In this document: positions 34,005-41,510 of the stretch, one piece after another
How the letters are laid out: each line of letters begins with the position of its first letter
Position numbering within the stretch: position 1 is the first letter of the stretch
Assembly (NCBI GenBank): GCA_964503355.1
Contig: CAZCZS010000003.1
Location: forward strand, 1-43,723
Direction: 5' to 3'
Source of the DNA: Mesoaciditoga sp964503355
Lineage (GTDB): Bacteria > Thermotogota > Thermotogae > Mesoaciditogales > Mesoaciditogaceae
DNA: 43,723 bases
Program-made: the position numbers and the translations under genes
The notes under the pieces: model-generated
Databases searched by the model: none
What the model was told of the DNA's origin: nothing
Seen by the model: only the letters and a program-made list of their open reading frames with translations

Positions 34005-34510
34005 TTGAACATCGCCTCCAAGATCTTCTCAAAACTTCCGGCTATTTCACGCGTGGCACCTTCGATGTCTTTGGATTTCACACTTATCCAATGGATGTAG
34101 AGGTACTGACCATCGATGTCCAAAGACAAAGTCCCCGGTGTAAGGGTTATGGAATTCGCCAGCCATACCTTCGCCACTGGAGATTTGAGATTCGTTTTGA
34201 TCTTGACGATACCGGGCTTTATCGGCATCTTCGGATTCAAAACGATGGCAGCCACATGCAAATTGGCCTTTATCATTTCCCATGTGAACACCGGGAGGTA
34301 CCAAAAAAGAAGCACACCCAATCGCGGGATGTTCCTCACACCGGAAACGCTTAACTGTTTGTAAGTCAGCAACGCTCCCAAAAAGGCTATGATCGTTCCC
34401 GCTTCCCATTCGTGAATGGAAAAGGGATACGTGAGGACTATCCACAAGAAAAAGTAAACTATCACGGCGTAAATGTAACGACTACCGACTGAACTCTGTA
34501 CTCTTTCCAC
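34001..34510 (-). CDS. mrpE: MrpE-like antiporter subunit
   Basis: 169 residues: two or three N-terminal helices then a soluble domain. ANLHVAAIVLNPKMPIKPGIV and ANSITLTPGTLSLDIDG are the MnhE/MrpE hallmarks. First gene of the operon; GTG 34510 has GAGGTGGT upstream. Confidence 0.92.
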   Translation of the reverse strand: MERVQSSVGSRYIYAVIVYFFLWIVLTYPFSIHEWEAGTIIAFLGALLTYKQLSVSGVRNIPRLGVLLFWYLPVFTWEMIKANLHVAAIVLNPKMPIKPGIVKIKTNLKSPVAKVWLANSITLTPGTLSLDIDGQYLYIHWISVKSKDIEGATREIAGSFEKILEAMFK

Positions 34511-34576
34511 ACTACCACCTCATTTGTGAAAAAGTTCTCATTATTTTGTGTAAAAAACTCAATGATTTTCGGTTGT

Positions 34577-34620
34577 ATTATACCCCTCATGGGTAATCGT
34601 TCAAAACACTTTTGAACGAT
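34577..34620 (-). promoter_or_regulatory. Mbx operon promoter overlapped by palindromes
   Basis: Minus-strand TATAAT (34577-34582) with TTGAAC (34599-34604) 16 bases upstream. The -35 lies inside a perfect inverted repeat, arms 34596-34606 and 34610-34620 (ATCGTTCAAAA and its complement) around CAC. A second smaller repeat TACCC-N5-GGGTA fills the spacer (34581-34595). No T-tract follows, so it is more likely an operator than a terminator. The remaining 34511-34746 gap holds only the ClC promoter. Confidence 0.5.
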
Positions 34621-34692
34621 CTTGAAACAATTGTGGAAATCTATTGTTACCATTCCAACGTTGAAATGTGTTTTTTCTTCACACGTGAAGGA

Positions 34693-34698
34693 TATAAT
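34693..34698 (+). promoter_or_regulatory. Candidate -10 of the ClC gene
   Basis: Perfect TATAAT 49 bases before the ClC start codon. The only TTGAAA upstream (34661) is 26 bases away, too far for a normal -35. Confidence 0.35.
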
Positions 34699-34746
34699 AA
34701 AAACACAAAAACGAAAAAATACACTTGCGATATGGAGGGAGTAAAG

Positions 34747-36507
34747 TTGAAAGAGAGAAAAGAAAACTTGAGTCAATTCACATTTTCAATGCTTGCGATC
34801 GTCGTCGGAATAGTTGCTGGATTTGGAGCGGTATTTTTCAGGGCGTTGATAGCGTTCATTCATAACGAGATGTTCTTTGAAAAGTTCTCGTTTTTTTACA
34901 ATTCGAACGCACATATTCCTCCATCTGTGTGGGGAAAATACGTTATTTTCGTGCCCGTCGTTGGCGCTTTAGGAGTTGCTTTTTTGGTGAAAAACTTCGC
35001 TCCTGAAGCGAAAGGACACGGTGTGCCTGAGGTTATGGATGCCATCTATTACAACAAAGGGAAGATAAGACCGATAGTTGCCGCCATAAAATCGTTGGCA
35101 TCGGCCCTTTCAATAGGTTCGGGTGGTTCCATAGGACGTGAAGGGCCTATAGTACAGATCGGAGCCACCTTCGGTTCGATGATAGGACAATGGGTCAGAA
35201 TGCCAGCGTGGCAAAGAATAACGCTGATAGGTGCCGGTGCAGGCGCGGGGATTGCGGCGACGTTCAACACCCCCATTGGTGGATTGCTTTTTTCCATAGA
35301 GTTGATGGTACCGGAATTGAGCGTTCGCACCTTCATACCGATAGCAATTTCGACTTCGACGGCAACCTTTATAGGCCGAATATTCTTTGGAAACACTCCC
35401 TCTTTTATCATACCGGCATTTGCGATACCGAAAGACCAACTCACGAACCCTTACATTCTCTTAACTTACATAGGACTGGGATTGATCGTGGGAGGAGTTT
35501 CCGCGATCTTCATAAAATCGATCTACGGATTTGAAGATTTTTTCGACAAAATGCCGGGCAATTATTACACAAGACACGCGATTGGAATGCTCGCTCAAGG
35601 TATATTGATATACCTTCTCTTCGTTTACGCGGGACATTACTACGTGGCAGGCGTCGGATACAGCACCATTCAAGATGTGCTTACGAACGTACTTTTGAAT
35701 CCGTACTTTTTGCTCCTTTTGGCGTTTTTAAAACTTCTTGCCACTTCCCTCACGTTGGGTTCAGGTGCGTCTGGGGGAATATTTTCGCCTTCACTTTTCA
35801 TGGGGGCCACCTTGGGAGCGATGTATGGTTCTTTCTTGAACATGATACATCCAGCGTTGACCGCAAATCCCGCCGCCTTTGGTGTTGTGGGAATGGCTGG
35901 AATGATCGGAGGTACTACTGGCGCTGCGATCACGTCGATAGTGATGGTGTTCGAAATGACTAGAAATTACAACGTTATCATACCGATGATAATAACAGTT
36001 GCCATAGCGGACGGTGTGAGAAGGGTACTTTCTTCGGACAGTATATACACCAAAAAACTCACGAGGCGTGGCCATCTTATACCTGAGGTGTTCCACATGA
36101 ATATTCTGTTGGTGAAACGGGTAAAAGATATAATGGAAAAACGCGTTGTCGGTATTCAAAAAGATATGACGATAAAGGAGGTGTTAGAAGAACACGGTGA
36201 ATCCGGCGTGTTAAGCTTAGTGGTCAAAGACGGACAAACCGTGGTAGGAGTTGTTACCATGAAGTACTTGTTGAGGCAGCTCAACAAAAACGTGAAGATA
36301 GAACAGGTTATGACGAGGGATTACGTTATAGCTCAAGAAAGCGAGACGTTATTTCACGTGATAGGAAAGATGAGGAAGAAAAGGTGTCCAACCGCCTTGG
36401 TGACGTTGAACGGTAAATGCGCATCCATTTCGGATGTGATAGGAATAATAACAAAAGAAGAGATAGCGGAAGCGGCCGCGGAGCAGGTGGAACTCTTCAC
36501 TCAGTAG
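34747..36507 (+). CDS. ClC-family chloride channel/transporter with CBS pair
   Basis: 586 residues, about 17-18 ClC membrane helices followed by two CBS domains (from ~residue 455; DIMEKRVVGIQ and QVMTRDYVIAQ). Selectivity motifs: GSGGSIGREGP (gating Glu present) and GSGASGGIFSPSLFMG. In FNTPIGGLLFSIELM the residue at the internal proton-glutamate position (Glu203 of E. coli ClC) appears to be Leu. Start TTG 34747 is supported by GGAGGGA six bases upstream; the frame is open back to 34612, but that part is intergenic. Divergent from the Mbx operon; counter-ion flux for an ion-pumping complex is one possible link (inference). Confidence 0.92.
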   Translation: MKERKENLSQFTFSMLAIVVGIVAGFGAVFFRALIAFIHNEMFFEKFSFFYNSNAHIPPSVWGKYVIFVPVVGALGVAFLVKNFAPEAKGHGVPEVMDAIYYNKGKIRPIVAAIKSLASALSIGSGGSIGREGPIVQIGATFGSMIGQWVRMPAWQRITLIGAGAGAGIAATFNTPIGGLLFSIELMVPELSVRTFIPIAISTSTATFIGRIFFGNTPSFIIPAFAIPKDQLTNPYILLTYIGLGLIVGGVSAIFIKSIYGFEDFFDKMPGNYYTRHAIGMLAQGILIYLLFVYAGHYYVAGVGYSTIQDVLTNVLLNPYFLLLLAFLKLLATSLTLGSGASGGIFSPSLFMGATLGAMYGSFLNMIHPALTANPAAFGVVGMAGMIGGTTGAAITSIVMVFEMTRNYNVIIPMIITVAIADGVRRVLSSDSIYTKKLTRRGHLIPEVFHMNILLVKRVKDIMEKRVVGIQKDMTIKEVLEEHGESGVLSLVVKDGQTVVGVVTMKYLLRQLNKNVKIEQVMTRDYVIAQESETLFHVIGKMRKKRCPTALVTLNGKCASISDVIGIITKEEIAEAAAEQVELFTQ

Positions 36508-36661
36508 ACAAAGAAAAAACAAAGCGTGTAGCGCGTAGTAAATGCAAAAAGTGAATAAAAGCGCCTGTTGTCACGAACTACTTACTTGGAATTTTTCTTG
36601 AATCACTACGCGAAATGGCTTTTGAAGTGAAAGAGGTGAAAATTCAACGAAAAAAGCGCTT

Positions 36662-37873
36662 TTGGTGGCATGCTTTTTCATTTTTTCCTTGGCAACATTC
36701 AATTGCTATGCGGCTTTTTTTCCTTCTCCGAAGGCATGGGCACTTGTGCTTTCAGGAGGAGGGGCGCGTGGTGCGTACGAAGCCGGCGCGCTGAAAGCCG
36801 TAAAGGAGATCGGGCTTGACGTGGAAGGTGTTTACGGAACTTCTGTGGGAGCGTTGAATGGTGCTTTTTACGTTCAAGGAGCGTTGAACGAACTAGAAGA
36901 AATTTGGCAAAAGATATCGTTCGAAAACGTCGTGACCCTTCCTTTCGATTTCAGCTCGACAACTTCAAACTTTTTCAAGGTTTCCCAGATCATTTCAACT
37001 GGTGGATTTAACGTTACGCCGTTGAAACTTCTCATCGCCGAGCATTTGAATGAAAAGAAGATAAGAGAGAGCGGGATGGATTTTGGCCTTGTCACGATAG
37101 ACATTTCAAATTTCACGCCTTTACACTTGTACATTGATGAAATTCCCACGGGAAGTTTGATCGATTATCTGATGGCCAGTGCGAATTACCCTCTGTTTCA
37201 GAGATGGAAAATAGGAAAAGATCTTTACATAGACGGAGGATTTTACGATAACGCGCCTGTTTCAATGGCTTTGAAGAGGGGATTTAAAAAGATATTGCTT
37301 GTGGACGTCTCGGATATTCCCATATTCATTCCGAGAATCCCAAAAGGTGTTGAGATGAAAATGATAAAACCCTCGGGTCCCTTGGGAGGAGCGATGGAAT
37401 TCGTTCCATCGAAGGAAAGCATGTGGGAAGAGATGGGATATTTGGATACCATGAAAGCCTTTGGAAAATTCGTGGGAAGACGCTATTACATATATTCGTC
37501 TTCAAAGAATATCATATTGGACACCTTGCTGAAAATGGACATCGACAAGTTAAAAGAGATCGCCAAGATAATAGATGTGAACGTCAATGGATGTTCTGTT
37601 GATTTTGCGGTTTACGAAAAGATCGTTCCAAAACTGTTGGAGTACTTTCCCTCAAACTCGTTTGAAAGTCTGAACATTTCGATTTTGGAATACACCGCCA
37701 ACTACTTGAAAATCCAACGCTTGAGGCCTTACACTCAGTTATCGCTTTGTGGAGTGATCTCTCAAACGAAAATACCGCCGCCGTCTTTTTGGAATCTTTT
37801 TGAAAACGGTAAAAGTTTGAAGATGGTGGAATTCGTCAAGGCAGTTTGCTACGAATTTGAAAATCGAAATTAA
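36662..37873 (+). CDS. Patatin-like phospholipase
   Basis: About 403 residues. The patatin dyad is present: oxyanion loop LSGGGARGAYEAG, nucleophile GTSVG, and IDGGFYDNAPV with the catalytic Asp. A hydrophobic leader (FFIFSLATFNCYA) ends just before it, so the protein is probably exported or, with the Cys, possibly lipidated. The 5' end is uncertain: TTG 36662 or GTG 36665 have no ribosome site nearby. AGAGGTGA at 36632-36639 serves instead a GTG at 36637 in another frame that encodes a basic MKIQRKK-type start; one extra A in the A6 run 36650-36655 would join the two. No gene is visible in 36508-36661. Confidence 0.85.
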   Translation: MVACFFIFSLATFNCYAAFFPSPKAWALVLSGGGARGAYEAGALKAVKEIGLDVEGVYGTSVGALNGAFYVQGALNELEEIWQKISFENVVTLPFDFSSTTSNFFKVSQIISTGGFNVTPLKLLIAEHLNEKKIRESGMDFGLVTIDISNFTPLHLYIDEIPTGSLIDYLMASANYPLFQRWKIGKDLYIDGGFYDNAPVSMALKRGFKKILLVDVSDIPIFIPRIPKGVEMKMIKPSGPLGGAMEFVPSKESMWEEMGYLDTMKAFGKFVGRRYYIYSSSKNIILDTLLKMDIDKLKEIAKIIDVNVNGCSVDFAVYEKIVPKLLEYFPSNSFESLNISILEYTANYLKIQRLRPYTQLSLCGVISQTKIPPPSFWNLFENGKSLKMVEFVKAVCYEFENRN

Positions 37874-37879
37874 AGATCG

Positions 37880-37909
37880 TTGAATTTTAAGTCGATAATG
37901 TGATAGAAT
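37880..37909 (+). promoter_or_regulatory. Promoter of the pilin-like gene
   Basis: TTGAAT (37880-37885), 18-base spacer, TAGAAT (37904-37909) with TG one base upstream (extended -10). GGAGG precedes ATG 37961. Confidence 0.55.
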
Positions 37910-37960
37910 CAAGCGAATCTTCAATTGAAGAGAACAATTCTATGGAGGTGAATTTTTAAA

Positions 37961-38419
37961 ATGAGAAAGAGAAGAGAAGGTTTTACGTTGGTTGAGCTTC
38001 TCATCGTCATGGCCGTCATAGCCGCCTTGATGGGAGCTTTGGTGCCTGTAGCGTTGAACGCGATAAATCACGCGAACGCCACAAGAGTGGCAGAGAATTT
38101 AAGGGCGATTCAGAGCGCCGTCCAAAATTACGCCTACAGCGAACACAAGATCCCGTCATTAAGTACGCTGATAGATGATAACTACTTGACTGGACACATC
38201 ACTTCATCAGATTATGATATTTATTGGGGTACAGGTTCTAATGCTACAGAGATAACCAGCGATACGGACATTTCAGGTGCAAGTATGACCATAGCCATAG
38301 TGTACAAAGGGAGCGTTGCGGGAGCTCTCATCAACAAAGCTTGGTCGGAAGCTACTACTGTTGATGTTCCCGATAGTGGTAAAGCTATGGTTACAACCGT
38401 TATCGCCAAATATTGGTGA
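37961..38419 (+). CDS. Type IV pilin-like protein
   Basis: 152 residues. The class III leader MRKRREG is cleaved before FTLVELLIVMAVIAALM, with Glu at +5, so a prepilin peptidase substrate is clear. The rest is a short Ser/Thr-rich globular head. It is a stand-alone gene with its own promoter and terminator, consistent with an abundant major pilin or a pseudopilin; no other pilus genes are in the window. Confidence 0.92.
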   Translation: MRKRREGFTLVELLIVMAVIAALMGALVPVALNAINHANATRVAENLRAIQSAVQNYAYSEHKIPSLSTLIDDNYLTGHITSSDYDIYWGTGSNATEITSDTDISGASMTIAIVYKGSVAGALINKAWSEATTVDVPDSGKAMVTTVIAKYW

Positions 38420-38438
38420 TCTAAATCTCTTATCAAAC

Positions 38439-38467
38439 AAAACCTCGCCATCGGTGGCGGGGTTTTT
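38439..38467 (+). terminator. Terminator after the pilin-like gene
   Basis: Stem AAAACCTCGCC (38439-38449) with GGCGGGGTTTT (38456-38466), one G-U pair, 6-base loop, T5 tail. It begins 20 bases after the stop. The following 38468-38602 shows no gene. Confidence 0.88.
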
Positions 38468-38602
38468 ATTTGAATGTGAGCGAAGTGTGAAATCCTGAAT
38501 CAAGTTCGATGATTCAAAAGATCAGATTATGAAGAGAAAAGCGATTTTCATTTTCCATGATATACGTTCGATATTGTTGTAAAATCGGAGCGTGATTTGG
38601 GG

Positions 38603-38608
38603 TATAAT
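38603..38608 (+). promoter_or_regulatory. Candidate -10 of degV
   Basis: Perfect TATAAT 31 bases before ATG 38639; no convincing -35. AAAGGA at 38625-38630 is the ribosome site. Confidence 0.4.
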
Positions 38609-38638
38609 ATCCAACAAGCATATGAAAGGAATGATTGA

Positions 38639-39499
38639 ATGATAGGTATCATTTGCGATTCTGGTACGGATCTTCCGGATGAGCTCATGAGGGATTCGCG
38701 TGTAAGAATGGTTCCACTGAAGGTGATTTTAAAAGACAAGGTTTACAAAGATAGGATAGAAATAGATGAAGAAAAAGTACTGAATTTCATGCAACACGAT
38801 TTCCCGAAAACTTCTTTACCCACCAGCGATGAAGTAAAAAATGTTTTACGCGAAATGGTAAAAGATGGTTACGATGAGATAATAGGTATAAATATCTCCA
38901 GCAAATTGAGCGGAACTCACAACGTTTTTAAAATGGCTGCGGCGGACTTTGCAAAGGAATTTCAAGACGTGAGGATAGAGATCATCGACTCTTTAAACAT
39001 CTCCATGGGAGCCGGGTTTTTGGTTTACAAAGCCTTGTTAGCGGTGGAGAACGGCGCGGATTTTGAAGAAGTGGTAAAGCAGGTAAAGAATTCTGTTAAA
39101 AAATCGAAGCTCTTTTACACCATTCCAACGTTGAAATTCTTAAAAGCTGGCGGGAGAATAGGAAGAGTAAGTGCCACAATGGGAGAGATACTGAATTTAA
39201 AGCCCGTTATATCCGTTGATGATGAAGGAGTTTATTACACCGTCGCAAAGGCGAGGGGAATGAAGAGAGCGATCGATAAAATGATAGCGGATGTAAAGAA
39301 TTTTTCCTCGTCAAAAAAAGTGTTAGCGCTTTCGATCTACCATTCGGGAAAAAGCCCCAAAACTCTTGAATTTGTGAACTCGATCGAAGAAGAATTGAAA
39401 TCTTTGAACGCCCCCGTTATTTTTAAAAAGAGCACCACTCCCGTTTTGCTTGTACACGTTGGTGACGGTTTGATAGGGGTTGGAGTTTTAACGGAATGA
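38639..39499 (+). CDS. DegV family fatty-acid-binding protein
   Basis: 286 residues with the DegV pattern: IICDSGTDLPDEL at the start, TSLPTSDE, NISSKLSGTHNV, and LFYTIPTLKFLKAGGRIG. DegV proteins bind a fatty acid and in some bacteria serve as FakB, delivering acyl chains to the kinase FakA; no fakA is visible here. Its 3' end overlaps the convergent cyclase gene by 12 bases. Confidence 0.92.
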   Translation: MIGIICDSGTDLPDELMRDSRVRMVPLKVILKDKVYKDRIEIDEEKVLNFMQHDFPKTSLPTSDEVKNVLREMVKDGYDEIIGINISSKLSGTHNVFKMAAADFAKEFQDVRIEIIDSLNISMGAGFLVYKALLAVENGADFEEVVKQVKNSVKKSKLFYTIPTLKFLKAGGRIGRVSATMGEILNLKPVISVDDEGVYYTVAKARGMKRAIDKMIADVKNFSSSKKVLALSIYHSGKSPKTLEFVNSIEEELKSLNAPVIFKKSTTPVLLVHVGDGLIGVGVLTE

Positions 39500-41281
39500 A
39501 TCGGAATATTTGGATGATGACTTCATCTTTCTCTTCTCATCGTACATTTTCTTATCAGCAACGGCTATGAATTCGTCTTGTGAGTAAGCGTAATCGTATT
39601 GAGCGCATCCGTGACTGAGCGCTATCGTGTAAGGCCTTTTTGTGCTCTCATTTTCGTCTTTGATCGCTTTTTTTATCTTCGACCATTTCTTTTCCGAATT
39701 CTCTATCGTACACGCTGGGAAGATCAAAAGAAATTCATCTCCGCCAAGTCTACATAGGACATCCGATTCTCTTATGTTATCCAAGATCAGATTCACGCTT
39801 GTATTTATGAGTTCATCTCCCGCTGCGTGACCAAAAGAGTCGTTCACATGCTTTAAATTGTTTATATCAAGAAAACATATGGAGAGCGGTTGACCGCTTC
39901 TAACTGAGGATTTCATTTTTTCTTTCAATATCGCCAAACCGGTGCGTCTGTTGTAAACTCCGGTGAGCTCATCGTAAGTCGCGTATCGTTTAAGCTTTTC
40001 CTGAGTCTCTTTTTGTTCCGTTACGTTTGACATTATTCCAAATATCTTCAACGGTTTTCCGTTTACATCTCTTTCTATTGTTTTGCCGTTTATCGAGATC
40101 CATTGCCAGCTGTTGTCTTTTGAGCGTATTCTGTATTCCGTTTGAAATCTCCCCATTTCTCCTTTTAGATGTGATTTGAAAGAAGCGAAGGCTTTATCGA
40201 TATCGTCTGGATGTATCATCTTTTTGAATTCCTTGAATGGTCCTTTGAATTTTTTGTTTTTAAATCCCAATTGAGTGAACATTTCTTTGGATATCTCTAT
40301 CATCTCATTTTTCACATCGTATTCAAAAACTGAAATCTGGGAGGCTTCCAGTGCTAACTCGTATCGTTGCATTATTCTTTTCATATCTTCTTGAACTCTT
40401 TTCAACTCATCCACATTCAACGCCGATACCAGGAGCATATTTTGACCAAAAAGTTCTATCCTTTTTGAGCGGAGATCCACCCACTTTTCCTCTTTGTTCT
40501 TGGTGATTATCTTCACGGCGTATTCTTTTATGGCAGGTGCCCCGTTTAACCTTTTGATACCTCTTTCCTTCACCATTTCAACGAAATCCGGATGAATGAG
40601 TTCCCAAAAATGCATTTTTAAAAGTTCATCGCTCGTGTAACCGCTCATCTTGCAAGCCATTTTGTTCACGTACGAGAACGTGAAATTGGAATTCACCAAC
40701 ACTATTCCCACAGGTGAAAAGTCGCTCATCAATTTGAATTTTTTGTTTGTCTTCATCAATTCTTCTTCCAATAATTTTATTCTAAAAGCGTTTGAAGCCA
40801 AATTTTTGAATAGTTTTGTAACGACTATTGAGCGAGCGCTGAAGTGTTTTTCTTTTTCTTTTAGAATGTCTATACCCATCCCCGCAACATTTTGACCGTT
40901 TATTCTCAAATCGAATACCAAGGATTCTTTCAACGGCTTTATAGCGGAGGCGAGTTTACGTTTGGTCTCTTTTGAGTGCAATTCCAACGTGTCTTTTACA
41001 AGCAACACCTCGTTTTTCGGCAAAAGAAATTCTTTTTCATTCAGTTTAAGTTTTTTCAGAGCTTTTAAATCGTGACAGACGGCGTCGACAAACCTAACTT
41101 TTCCATTCTTTTCGTAAACAAACACACTTCCGCAATCCGCTTCTGGTACAAGAATCATGAGTTCTCTTAGTAAAGAGGATAAAAACTCATCCAAATCTTT
41201 GTCAAAAGGATCTAAATTCACCAAAAATTCTATGAGGTTGTTCATCTTTTCAATTTTATTTAAATGATTATCATTTTCCAT
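39488..41281 (-). CDS. GAF-PAS-PAS-GGDEF diguanylate cyclase
   Basis: 597 residues, cytosolic. Residues ~15-175 are a GAF-type sensor (FLVNLDPFDKDLDEFLSSLL onward), ~190-300 a first PAS (NKMACKMSGYTSDELL), ~310-425 a second PAS of PAC type (TEYRIRSKDNSWQWISING), and ~430-590 a GGDEF domain: DELTGVYNRRTG, active site LGGDEF, and an RxxD inhibitory site (RESD) five residues before it. It should make c-di-GMP with product inhibition. ATG 41281 has GAAAGGAG upstream. The divergent neighbour encodes the opposite activity with a related sensor. Confidence 0.93.
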   Translation of the reverse strand: MENDNHLNKIEKMNNLIEFLVNLDPFDKDLDEFLSSLLRELMILVPEADCGSVFVYEKNGKVRFVDAVCHDLKALKKLKLNEKEFLLPKNEVLLVKDTLELHSKETKRKLASAIKPLKESLVFDLRINGQNVAGMGIDILKEKEKHFSARSIVVTKLFKNLASNAFRIKLLEEELMKTNKKFKLMSDFSPVGIVLVNSNFTFSYVNKMACKMSGYTSDELLKMHFWELIHPDFVEMVKERGIKRLNGAPAIKEYAVKIITKNKEEKWVDLRSKRIELFGQNMLLVSALNVDELKRVQEDMKRIMQRYELALEASQISVFEYDVKNEMIEISKEMFTQLGFKNKKFKGPFKEFKKMIHPDDIDKAFASFKSHLKGEMGRFQTEYRIRSKDNSWQWISINGKTIERDVNGKPLKIFGIMSNVTEQKETQEKLKRYATYDELTGVYNRRTGLAILKEKMKSSVRSGQPLSICFLDINNLKHVNDSFGHAAGDELINTSVNLILDNIRESDVLCRLGGDEFLLIFPACTIENSEKKWSKIKKAIKDENESTKRPYTIALSHGCAQYDYAYSQDEFIAVADKKMYDEKRKMKSSSKYSDSFR

Positions 41282-41313
41282 TTAAGTCTCCTTTCACACA
41301 AAATGTTTATATA

Positions 41314-41319
41314 ATTATA
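41314..41319 (-). promoter_or_regulatory. Extended -10 promoter of the cyclase gene
   Basis: Minus-strand TGTTATAAT: perfect TATAAT with TG in the extended position, 32 bases before the start codon. TTCAAA 16 bases upstream is a poor -35. Confidence 0.5.
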
Positions 41320-41386
41320 ACATTTTCTCCTGTATTTTGAACAAAAAAATCTGATGACGAGCCTAACTGTTTTGTAGGAACAAAAA

Positions 41387-41416
41387 TTGAAAGAGTCAGT
41401 TATCCTGTGATATGAT
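41387..41416 (+). promoter_or_regulatory. Promoter of the HD-GYP gene
   Basis: TTGAAA (41387-41392), 18-base spacer, TATGAT (41411-41416) with extended TG at 41408-41409. This implies a leader of about 90 bases before ATG 41511, in which I see no clear hairpin regulator. Confidence 0.55.
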
Positions 41417-41510
41417 AAAGTCAGTTTTCAATTTTGCGACACGTGAAGCGAATAGGATTTTAAGGTGTGAATTGAAGTTGCAAAATGGTGAAAGAAAAAA
41501 GGAGAAAAAA

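Noticed and set aside
34661..34698. TTGAAA as the -35 for the ClC -10
   Set aside because: The spacing of 26 bases is too long for a standard promoter.
34612..34746. N-terminal extension of the ClC protein
   Set aside because: It covers the palindrome edge, the TATAAT and the ribosome site; no ClC homology is visible before TTG 34747.
36532..36612. Inverted repeat CGCGTAGT...ACTACGCG as a transposon remnant or attachment site
   Set aside because: Only 8 bases per arm, 65 bases apart, no transposase or target duplication nearby; chance is adequate.
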